Assembly (NCBI GenBank): GCA_035626395.1
Contig: DASPNR010000031.1
Location: 1-64,000 of the forward strand
Direction: 5' to 3'
DNA: 64,000 nt
Source: Candidatus Limnocylindrales bacterium
Lineage (GTDB): Bacteria > Desulfobacterota > Binatia > UBA1149 > CAITLU01
Positions 15,549 to 22,801 of the stretch are shown piece by piece (the first letter of the stretch is position 1; every line of letters starts with the position of its first letter). Below the pieces are notes generated by a model that searched no databases, was not told the DNA's origin, and saw nothing but the letters and a program-made list of their open reading frames with translations. The translations under genes and the position numbers were made by a program.

Positions 15549-17113
15549 CGCCCGTCGCCTCCGTCGGCTGCCGCCGCGCCGGTCTTTGCCGCGCTCGTAG
15601 CGGGCACCGGCGCGCCGCTGCCGTGACCGGCATGCTCGCCGGAAGAGGCGTTGCCGCTCTTGCGTTCGTCCAGATACTTGCGAAGCGCTTCCTGCAGCCG
15701 GCTCTCCGCATCGAGCAGGAACTGTCCGCTGACGACGACGGTCTCGCCGGGCGCCAGGCCCTTGAGGATCTGCACCATGCCGTGCTCGGCCGCCGAGCCC
15801 GTGAGCACCTCGCGCGGCTCGAAGCGGCCGCCCTCCACCATTACGAACACCACCTGGCGCTGCCCGGTATCGATGACGGCGTCGCGCGGCGCCATGACGC
15901 CGCGCTCGGTCACCATCGAGTGGATGTGCACGTCGGCGAACATGCCCGGGCGCAGTTCCAGCGACGGGTTGGAGACCGTCGTGCGCACCAGCGCCGTGCG
16001 CGTCATGTCGCTCACGTGCGGGTGGATGAACGTGACTTCACCCTCATAGAACTGGCCGGGCTGCGCCTGCACGGACGCCCGCACGCGCTGGCCGTGCGAG
16101 ATCAGCCCGAGTTGCTGCTCGAACACCTGCGCATCGATCCACAGCACCGTGTGGTCGACGATGCGCAGCACCTTCTCGCCGGCCTCCACCGCCGAGCCCT
16201 GCACGACCATCTTCTCGGTGACGTGCCCGGTAATGGGGCTGCGGAACATGATGGTTCCCGGCGCCGTTTCCATCCTGGCCAGGCGGTCGATCTCCTCTCG
16301 CGGCAGGCCGTACAGCTCGAGCTTGCGCACCGCCGCGCCGCGAAGATCGGCCGCGATGCTCCCGCCGATGCCGGCGCCCGAGATCGCCGAGGCGCGCTTG
16401 CGCAGCGCGATCAGCTCCTCGACCGCGACCTGCAGGTCCGGGCTGTACAGCTCGAAGAGCGGGTCGCCGGCGCGCACGTGCATGCCTTCGGTGTCGGCGT
16501 AGAGCTTCTGCACCCAGCCCGAGACCCTGAGGTTGATGTCGCGCACGCCAGGCTCGGCTTCCTTGACGAAGCCGGCGAGGCGCAGATCGCGCGCGACCAC
16601 GCCTTCGCGAACCTTCGCGGTGCGAAGCCCCATGTTCTGCGTGATCACCGGGTCGATGACGACGGCAGCGCCGGCGCTGACCTCGTCCTCGTAGACGGGC
16701 AGCAGATCCATGCCCATCGGGCTTTTGCCCGGCTCGCGCGAGATGTACGGCGGGTTCATCATCGGGTCCCACCAGTACTTGACGTTGCGCTCGGCGCCGG
16801 CGGCCGTCCTGGGCCTGGGCGTGTCCATCCGCAGGGGCGTCAGCTCCATGTGACAGATCGGGCATTCGCCGGGATGGTCCTGCACGACCTGCGGATGCAT
16901 TCCGCAGGTCCACAGCTGTGCTGCCTCTTCGGTCTCGGCGGCCGCGTCTGTCGCGGCGGCGGTGCTGGCGGTCTCGGTGCCGGGCGCCGCGACGTCGCGA
17001 TCCCCGACGCGCATCCCGATGAGGACGCCGATGACCGCGGCCACCAGCACGAGCAGGATCGTGGAGGCACGGCCGCGCTCGGAGCGGCCGAAAGGCTTGC
17101 TCGACGCGTTCAT
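15545..17113 (-). CDS. cusB: CusB-type RND periplasmic adaptor with heavy-metal-binding motifs
   Basis: A 522-residue membrane-fusion protein. An N-terminal membrane anchor (STILLVLVAAVIGVLIGM) is followed by a heavy-metal-binding domain (CGMHPQVVQDHPGECPICHM; residues about 69-90) and a degenerate second copy (WWDPMMNPPYISREPGKSPM then GMDLLPVYED), which is the metal-binding N-terminal segment of CusB. The hairpin/lipoyl/barrel core then follows (VRDINLRVSGWVQKLYADTE; ITGHVTEKMVVQGSAVEAGE). The protein links the CusA pump to the TolC-like channel and is thought to pass Cu/Ag ions. Both ends overlap neighbours (ATGA). Confidence 0.92.
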   Translation of the reverse strand: MNASSKPFGRSERGRASTILLVLVAAVIGVLIGMRVGDRDVAAPGTETASTAAATDAAAETEEAAQLWTCGMHPQVVQDHPGECPICHMELTPLRMDTPRPRTAAGAERNVKYWWDPMMNPPYISREPGKSPMGMDLLPVYEDEVSAGAAVVIDPVITQNMGLRTAKVREGVVARDLRLAGFVKEAEPGVRDINLRVSGWVQKLYADTEGMHVRAGDPLFELYSPDLQVAVEELIALRKRASAISGAGIGGSIAADLRGAAVRKLELYGLPREEIDRLARMETAPGTIMFRSPITGHVTEKMVVQGSAVEAGEKVLRIVDHTVLWIDAQVFEQQLGLISHGQRVRASVQAQPGQFYEGEVTFIHPHVSDMTRTALVRTTVSNPSLELRPGMFADVHIHSMVTERGVMAPRDAVIDTGQRQVVFVMVEGGRFEPREVLTGSAAEHGMVQILKGLAPGETVVVSGQFLLDAESRLQEALRKYLDERKSGNASSGEHAGHGSGAPVPATSAAKTGAAAADGGDGR

Positions 17114-18612
17114 CGCACCGCTCCTTCGGCGAGGCTTTCGGCGGCGCCTTCATCTGATAGGCCGCCGGCGAGACGAGCTGCTCGACCGCTCGCGCCGCCA
17201 GTGGCGCCGCCTGCGAGACGCGCAGCTCCATCCCGCGCGCCGCCGGCCGCACCGACCGCCACCACTTCGCCGGCGACGATGGCTTCCATGTCCACGCCTG
17301 CCAGCGCTTCCAGCTCCGCCACGCGCCGTTCGCGCTCCACCGCGGCAGCGGCGATCTCGTCGCGTGCCAGCAGCACGGCTTCATGCGCTTCGACGAGGTC
17401 GTTGAGCGCCGCCTGCCCCGAGACGTAGGTGGTGCGGGTGGAGGCGACGAGCGCGTTTGCGACCGGCAGCACCTGGTTCTCCAGGAACGCACGCGAGCGC
17501 TCGGCATTGCGAAGCGCGATCAGCGCGGCGACGAACTCTCCGGTCCGGTCGAGCTCCGTCTGCCGGATCTTCGCCGCCGTCGACGACCGCAGCGCCGCCG
17601 CCTGCGCGATCGAGGAACGAATTTCGACGATCGTGGTCGGCAGGGTGGCCATCAGCCCGAGCACCTCGACGGCCAGGTCCTCGAACGAGAACGAGGGCTG
17701 CACGTCGGGAATCCACTGCATGCGCGCCAGGTCCACCTGCTTGCTGCGCGCCTGCAGCATCGCGAGCAGCTCGGCCAGCTCCGGATTGGTGCGCGCACCG
17801 CTGGCCAGCAGCACGGCATCGCTCGGCACGGGGCGGGGCGAGGGCAGGTGCGACGGAACGGCGATGTCCTCGGTGTCCAGAGCGACGATGGCGGCCAGCA
17901 TCGCGCGCGCGCGCCGCACGTCGCTTCCGAGCGTGACGAGCTCGTTTCGCATGCGCGTCTCTTCGAGGCGTCCCTGCAGCGCCGCGGTCTCGGGCTCGCC
18001 GGCGGTAACCGAGACGCTGCCGGCGATGCTGCTCAGGCCGGCGACCTCGCGGCGCTGCGACTGGATGCGCTCACGCTCCGCGGCCAGCACCATCTCGAGC
18101 CACGCATCCAGAACGCGCTTCTGCAGCGCGAACTTCGCGCCGCGAAACTTCTCCGCTGCGGCGCGTGCCTCCTCCAGCGCCACCTGTCCCGCCTTCATGG
18201 TCTTGGTCGGGAACGAGAGGTTCTCCATGGCATCGAAGCCGGCGCTGAAGGCGCCGGGGCCCTCGAACATGGTCTCGTAGCCGACGGCGAGGTTGGTGTC
18301 GGGCCAGCCCGAATCACCGGTGACCTTCTCGACGGCCGCCTTCCATTCGAAGTAGGCGGCCTCGAGCTCGCCGTTGGCGAGCAGCGCGCGGTGGACGAGC
18401 GCTCCCCAATCGTGCGCATCGCGCGGGACCGGCAGCTCGCGCTGCTCGATCGGCGGCTCGAAGGCAACGCCGGCAGCGGCCAAGCGGTCCTGCTCGTGCG
18501 GCAGATCTTTGGGCGTCAGCGCGCAGCCGGCGGCGGCGAGCGCGGACGCGATGACGAGGCCCTTCGCGAGGCAGCGGGAGCGCTGCAGCGACAGCCTGTT
18601 CGAGATCGACAT
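17110..18612 (-). CDS. cusC: TolC-family outer-membrane efflux lipoprotein
   Basis: A 500-residue outer-membrane factor. It has a lipoprotein signal (IASALAAAGC) and the two long coiled-coil repeats of TolC-type proteins (ALHRALLANGELEAAYFEWKAA region; later RTTYVSGQAALNDLVEAHEAVL). ATG 18612 (MSISNRLS) fits the signal peptide; the more upstream in-frame start is less likely. The last 50 residues are an unusual Ala/Gly-rich tail with a repeated AARLAGG. Its 3' end overlaps cusB by ATGA, making it the first gene of the efflux core. Confidence 0.88.
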   Translation of the reverse strand: MSISNRLSLQRSRCLAKGLVIASALAAAGCALTPKDLPHEQDRLAAAGVAFEPPIEQRELPVPRDAHDWGALVHRALLANGELEAAYFEWKAAVEKVTGDSGWPDTNLAVGYETMFEGPGAFSAGFDAMENLSFPTKTMKAGQVALEEARAAAEKFRGAKFALQKRVLDAWLEMVLAAERERIQSQRREVAGLSSIAGSVSVTAGEPETAALQGRLEETRMRNELVTLGSDVRRARAMLAAIVALDTEDIAVPSHLPSPRPVPSDAVLLASGARTNPELAELLAMLQARSKQVDLARMQWIPDVQPSFSFEDLAVEVLGLMATLPTTIVEIRSSIAQAAALRSSTAAKIRQTELDRTGEFVAALIALRNAERSRAFLENQVLPVANALVASTRTTYVSGQAALNDLVEAHEAVLLARDEIAAAAVERERRVAELEALAGVDMEAIVAGEVVAVGAAGGARDGAARLAGGATGGASGRAARLAGGLSDEGAAESLAEGAVR

Positions 18613-18718
18613 ACGACCTCTCCTGTAGCTGGGCGACGCAAACGTACCCGTCACTCGCGGGCGTCGCGCGGCGAGGACGGATCTCTAGCGATGGAATGGG
18701 TGCGTCAGCGGATGACGC

Positions 18719-19114
18719 TCAGATCGTCCAGCTACAGAGGAGACTTCGAACGGTGGACGCGTAGGCGTCGGGTGGCGGGATCGGCGGCGCGCCTTCGCAT
18801 TGCAACGACGGTGCGGCGACGGCGGCCGGCAACAGCGCCGGCGTCAGGAAAGGATGCGCGAGCGCGGATGCTGAAGCATCGCTGGGCTGGCTCTGGCGTG
18901 GCTCGCTGCCGGTGTCGGAGCAGCCGCATCGGAACGCAGCCGGCGCCGGCTTCGCGCAGCGCGAGGGCCCATCCGAGGTCTTGCAGCAGTCGCAGCGCTC
19001 CTGGCTGACGACGGGCGAGGACATCGGGCACGAGCCCGAGGCGACGGCCGGGAAGGGCATCGCCAGGGTCAGCGCCACGAAGGCCGCCATCAGTCTGCGA
19101 GTGAGTCGGAGCAT
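18719..19114 (-). CDS. Cys-rich secreted protein heading the metal-efflux operon
   Basis: A 131-residue protein with a clear Sec signal peptide (LMAAFVALTLAMPFPAVASG). Clustered Cys follow: SCPMSS, RCDCCKT, RCAKP, FRCGCSD, plus LQCEG. ATG 19114 begins right before the signal helix. The stop is 106 bp before the TolC-like gene on the same strand, so it is probably the first gene of the Cu/Ag-efflux operon. A periplasmic metal-binding role is inferred from composition and context. I know no family name. Confidence 0.6.
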   Translation of the reverse strand: MLRLTRRLMAAFVALTLAMPFPAVASGSCPMSSPVVSQERCDCCKTSDGPSRCAKPAPAAFRCGCSDTGSEPRQSQPSDASASALAHPFLTPALLPAAVAAPSLQCEGAPPIPPPDAYASTVRSLLCSWTI

Positions 19115-19145
19115 GAGCCGAGGCCTAAGATGCCGCCGCAGGTCC

Positions 19146-19159
19146 CCGGTTACAACCGG
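19146..19159. promoter_or_regulatory. Palindrome upstream of the metal-efflux operon
   Basis: CCGGTT-AC-AACCGG is a perfect 6-bp-arm palindrome 32 bp before the first gene of the efflux operon (start 19114). On the minus strand a TTGACG element lies about 15 bp upstream of it. It may be the binding site of a metal-responsive regulator encoded elsewhere; position is the only evidence. Confidence 0.35.
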
Positions 19160-19255
19160 ATTGTATGCCCGTGGCGTCAACGGCGGGGCAGCGCACTGCC
19201 GGTCTCCGCGCCTCTCCGCCGCGTGGCATGGCACCACGACGCAGTCCGTCCCGGC

Positions 19256-20452
19256 TCAGCGCCAGCGCACCGGCATGTGCTCGATTCCGCTGATGAAGTT
19301 CGATTGCCGTCGCGGCGGCGGCTCCTCGCTTGCCAGCTCGATGCCCGCGAGGCGACGCACCGCTTCCTGAAAGAAGACGTTGAGCTCGAGCCGGGCCAGG
19401 CTGGCGCCGAGGCAGTAGTGGGCGCCGAAGCCGAACGCCAGGTGCTCGTTCGGCGAGCGGGCGATGTCGAAGCGATCGGGGCTCTCGAAGACGTCGGCGT
19501 CGCGATTGGCCGACGGATACAGAAGGACGAGCTTGTCGCCTTCGCGCAGCGTCCTGCCGCGAAGCTCGGTGTCGCGAGCCACCGTTCGCGCCATGTTCTT
19601 GATCGGCGTCACCCAGCGCAGCATCTCCTCGACGGCCGCTGGAATCTTCGACGGATCGTTCTGCAGCGCCTGCCATGCCTGCGGCTGGCGCAGCAGCTCG
19701 TACATGCCGCCGGTGATCACGTGCCGAGTGGTCTCGTCGCCACCGATCAGGATGAGCAGCGACTCGGCAACGATCTCCGCATCCTCGAGGCGCTCACCGT
19801 CGATCTCGGCGTTGGCCAGGATGCTGAAGAGGTCGCTTTGCATGGGGCAGCCACGGCGCGCGCTGAGCACCGCGTAGGCGTGCTCGAGGAACTCGGAGAA
19901 CGCGGCCTCGGACGTCGCGAACACTTGCGGGTCCTTGGTTCCGCTGCCGCGCACCATGTCGTCGGACCACCGCAGAACATCGTCATAACGTTCGGGCTCG
20001 ACGCCGAGCATGTCGCCGATGACGATCAGCGGCAGCCAGGCCGCAAGGTCCATCACGAAGTCGAACTCGTCGCGGCCGCGGACCTTGTCCAGGAGGTCGA
20101 TGCAGATCTGACGGATTCGCGGCTCGCGCTCCTGCACGCGGCGCACGGTGAAGCCCTTGTTGACCAGCCCGCGGCGCTTGCGGTGCAGCGGGTCGTTCAG
20201 GTTGATCATGAACGGGAACGAGGGCGCATCGGGGCGGATGCCGCCGTCGTTGCGGAACAGCTCGGGCTCGCGCGAGACGGCCAGGACATCGGCGTACTTC
20301 GTGATCGCCCAGACCTGGCCCGCCTCGTCGAAATGCACGGGATCGTTCTCGCGCAGCCAGGCCAGCTCGGCATGCGGCTCGCGCGCCCAGAAAGCGCCGT
20401 CGAGGATCTGGAACTGGCGGGTCGGCGTCGAGGCGGCGGTCGTCGTGGTCAC
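19256..20452 (-). CDS. Cytochrome P450, CYP142-like
   Basis: A 398-residue soluble bacterial P450. Visible motifs: I-helix ILIGGDETTRHVITGG, K-helix E-x-x-R in EEMLRWVTPIKNMAR, meander NRDADVFESPDRFDIAR, and the heme-binding loop FGFGAHYCLGASLARLE. The GGDETTRH and EEMLRW...PIKNMAR combination closely resembles CYP142, which oxidises the cholesterol side chain at C26/27 in mycobacteria. A steroid or long branched alkyl substrate is therefore plausible. GTG 20452 gives a normal P450 length; the in-frame extension upstream is low-complexity. No ferredoxin gene is adjacent, so redox partners lie elsewhere. Confidence 0.9.
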   Translation of the reverse strand: MTTTTAASTPTRQFQILDGAFWAREPHAELAWLRENDPVHFDEAGQVWAITKYADVLAVSREPELFRNDGGIRPDAPSFPFMINLNDPLHRKRRGLVNKGFTVRRVQEREPRIRQICIDLLDKVRGRDEFDFVMDLAAWLPLIVIGDMLGVEPERYDDVLRWSDDMVRGSGTKDPQVFATSEAAFSEFLEHAYAVLSARRGCPMQSDLFSILANAEIDGERLEDAEIVAESLLILIGGDETTRHVITGGMYELLRQPQAWQALQNDPSKIPAAVEEMLRWVTPIKNMARTVARDTELRGRTLREGDKLVLLYPSANRDADVFESPDRFDIARSPNEHLAFGFGAHYCLGASLARLELNVFFQEAVRRLAGIELASEEPPPRRQSNFISGIEHMPVRWR

Positions 20453-20469
20453 GCTTCCGTTGTGTCCGA

Positions 20470-20483
20470 CAAACGTTCGTTTG
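20470..20483. promoter_or_regulatory. Palindrome at the P450 promoter
   Basis: CAAACG-TT-CGTTTG is a perfect inverted repeat 18 bp upstream of the P450 start, in the 227-bp gap between divergent P450 and SnoaL-like genes. Its AACGTTCGTT core is TetR-operator-like. No regulator gene is adjacent; the nearest are the Lrp gene at 21.1 kb and TetR genes at 50 and 62 kb. Confidence 0.45.
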
Positions 20484-20679
20484 CCAAGGCGTGCGTGCGA
20501 AAACGCCGCGGGGCCGGACTGACGCAGGGCGCGCGGGCGTTCGCGGGAGGAGGCTGCGGGGTCGGAGGGCGGCAGCGGTCGCCGGCGAGCGAGCGGTCGG
20601 GACGTCGCGATTTTGCCCGGCGCGGCGACGGGAGTAGGGACGGCGGCGTTCGCTATCGAACCTGCCAAGGAGCGCCGCC

Positions 20680-21063
20680 ATGGACGACATCGCCAGCTAT
20701 GCCAACTACGCCGCCGCCTTCGAGCGGGCCTACGCGAGCGACAACTGGGACGAGGTGCGCGAGTACTTCGCCGAAGAGGCCGTCTACGAGGTCAACGGCG
20801 GCGCGCCGTTCGGCGGCGTGTGGAAGGGCCGTGACGTCATCGTCAACCATCTGATGGAGTCGGTGAACCAGTTCGACCGCACCTACGACAAGCGCGAGCT
20901 GTCGGTGCTGTCGGGACCGGAGATGCGCAACGGCGGCGTGCACGTCGGCTGGACGGCCACGTACAAGAGGGAGGGCAAGCCCGACCTCGTCGTGGTCGGA
21001 GAGGAGGAGGCATGGTTCCGCGACGGGAAGATCATCCACCTTCGCGATACGATGCCGTCCTAG
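20680..21063 (+). CDS. SnoaL-like / NTF2-fold protein
   Basis: A 127-residue single-domain protein of the cone-shaped NTF2-like fold: an N-terminal helix pair (YANYAAAFERAYASDNWDEV), FAEEAVYEVNG, then curved beta strands (VHVGWTATYKREGKPDLVVV; EEAWFRDGKIIHLRD). AAGGAG at 20667-20672 supports the ATG. The fold serves polyketide cyclases, ketosteroid isomerases and many small-ligand binders. Divergence from a CYP142-like P450 suits a steroid or isoprenoid ligand, by context only. Confidence 0.75.
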   Translation: MDDIASYANYAAAFERAYASDNWDEVREYFAEEAVYEVNGGAPFGGVWKGRDVIVNHLMESVNQFDRTYDKRELSVLSGPEMRNGGVHVGWTATYKREGKPDLVVVGEEEAWFRDGKIIHLRDTMPS

Positions 21064-21096
21064 CGCCGCGCTGCTGCAGCAGCGGGCGCATGCGGA

Positions 21097-21612
21097 TCAT
21101 TCGCCGATGGGCAGCGCCGTGCGATATTTGACCTGCTTGAGTGCAAAGCTCGACTTGATGCTCGCCACGCCCGGGATGCGCGTGAGGTGGTCGAGCAGGA
21201 AGCGTTCGAACGCGGCGACGTCCGGGACGACGACGCGCAGCAGGTAATCGGCGTCTCCGGTCATGAGGTAGCACTCCATCACCTCGGGCCGCGCGAGCAC
21301 GTGCTCCTCGAAGACGCCGAGGCCCTGCACCGCCTGCTTCTCCAGGCTCACCTGCACGAAGACGCTGACTCCGAGCCCGAGAGCCGCGGGGTCGAGCAGC
21401 GCCACGTAGCGCTGGATGAAGCCGGCCTGTTCGAGCTCGGCCACGCGTCGAAGGCACGGGCTCGCCGAAAGGCCGACCTTCGCGGCCAGATCGACATTGG
21501 ACAGCCGCGCGTCCTGCTGCAGCGCATCGAGGATTCTCCGGTCAATTGCGTCGAGGGTGCGCCTTGCGGGCGTAGCGCCGGTGCCTGCGCCGGTCTTTCC
21601 TGTTCTGGTCAT
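21097..21612 (-). CDS. Lrp/AsnC-family transcription regulator
   Basis: A 171-residue regulator. An N-terminal winged helix-turn-helix ([20 protein letters not shown] then [20 protein letters not shown]) is followed by the RAM/AsnC ligand domain ([44 protein letters not shown]). ATG 21612 has AGGAG at proper spacing; the longer frame upstream does not. Such proteins sense amino acids and control amino-acid metabolism. It is divergent from the SDR at 21868. The palindrome at 22700 could be one of its targets, a guess. Confidence 0.9.
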   Translation of the reverse strand: MTRTGKTGAGTGATPARRTLDAIDRRILDALQQDARLSNVDLAAKVGLSASPCLRRVAELEQAGFIQRYVALLDPAALGLGVSVFVQVSLEKQAVQGLGVFEEHVLARPEVMECYLMTGDADYLLRVVVPDVAAFERFLLDHLTRIPGVASIKSSFALKQVKYRTALPIGE

Positions 21613-21867
21613 GATCGTCTCCTGCATGTCGTCGTCCGATGCGGGTTGGCTCACGCTCTGCCTGCGACGGTGACGAGCTGCGCCACCGCGGCGCGCGAGT
21701 TCGAGAGCTTCACGCTCTGCATGCGCGGTCGCCGCGCCCGACACGGCAGCCGGCGGCGATGAGAATGCTCAGATGCAAGACCTGACCTCGTTGCCGGCTG
21801 GTTTTGCCGTTGGGCGTTGAAGCGGCCATAAACGGCGTGGCCGCATCGTTCTCGAGGAGTCAATGCA

Positions 21868-22677
21868 ATGGAACTGGTACTTCGCGCCGGCGCGTTCGCT
21901 GGAGAGACCCACATCGTCACGGGAGCCGCGCAGGGCATAGGCAACCGCGTTGCGGCGGTGCTGGCCGCGCATGGCGCGCGCGTTGCGCTCGTCGACCTGG
22001 ATCCGGGGCGCCTGGAAGAGGCCAAGGCCGAGATGAAGAGCTACGCGGCGGTCGAGCCTCTGACGATCGCGGCCAACGTCGCGCAGGAGCAGGACGTCAG
22101 GAATGCAGTGGCGGCCGTGATGGAGGCAAGCGGCCAGATCAACGGGCTCGTCAACGTCGCCGGCATCACGCGCGATGCGCGCATCGTCAAGAAGAGCTTC
22201 GACGACTTCAAGGCCGTGCTCGGCGTGCATCTGCACGGCACGTTCCTGTTCACGCGCGAGGTCGCGTTCCAGGACTGGCACAACCGCTTCAACGCCAACG
22301 GCAAGAAGCCGCTGCGCGACGGCGTCAATCGCTTCATCGTCAACTTCTCGTCGGTCAGCGCGCGCAACGGAAACATCGGGCAGATCGATTACACTGCCGC
22401 CAAGGGCGCCATCGAATCGATGACCAAGACGACGGCGCGCGAGTTCGCCGCCTATGGCGCGCGCGTCAACGCCATCTCTCCAGGGCCGGTGAACACGCCG
22501 ATGCTGGCCGGAGTGGGGGCCGAAGGGATCGAGGCGATGTCGCGGGCGACGCTGATCGGGCGCGTCTGCGAACCGGTGGAGATGGCCCGCACGGTCGCCG
22601 CCCTGGCTGACGGCAAGCTGATGGCCTACGTCACGGGCATCGTGCTCCAGGCCAACGGCGGCCTTCGTTTGGAATAA
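21868..22677 (+). CDS. Short-chain dehydrogenase/reductase
   Basis: A 269-residue classical SDR: cofactor motif TGAAQGIG, Asp at the end of beta2 (LVDLDPGRL) favouring NAD(H), NVAG(I), the catalytic Ser (VNFSSVSARNG) and YTAAKGA with Tyr and Lys. C-terminal VTGIVLQANGGLRLE. An insert (FQDWHNRFNANGKKPLRDGV) before the catalytic Ser is longer than in FabG. The substrate is an alcohol or ketone of unknown kind. The pyruvate-dehydrogenase-like operon begins 125 bp downstream. Confidence 0.88.
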   Translation: MELVLRAGAFAGETHIVTGAAQGIGNRVAAVLAAHGARVALVDLDPGRLEEAKAEMKSYAAVEPLTIAANVAQEQDVRNAVAAVMEASGQINGLVNVAGITRDARIVKKSFDDFKAVLGVHLHGTFLFTREVAFQDWHNRFNANGKKPLRDGVNRFIVNFSSVSARNGNIGQIDYTAAKGAIESMTKTTAREFAAYGARVNAISPGPVNTPMLAGVGAEGIEAMSRATLIGRVCEPVEMARTVAALADGKLMAYVTGIVLQANGGLRLE

Positions 22678-22699
22678 TTCGCTCACCGCGAGTAGATGC

Positions 22700-22716
22700 G
22701 CGCAATGATATTGCGC
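22700..22716. promoter_or_regulatory. Palindrome upstream of the E1/E2 operon
   Basis: GCGCAAT-GAT-ATTGCGC is a perfect inverted repeat with 7-bp arms, 86 bp upstream of the E1 start. The AT-containing core stands out in GC-rich surroundings. A repressor or Lrp-type site is likely; the cognate regulator is unknown. Confidence 0.45.
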
Positions 22717-22801
22717 TATCGGCGCCGCTTCGGCAACGAATCGCAAGCACCTGCCGCAACGGACGGGCTATCCTGCGGCGCTTCCAGGAGGAGCGCCGCA
22801 G

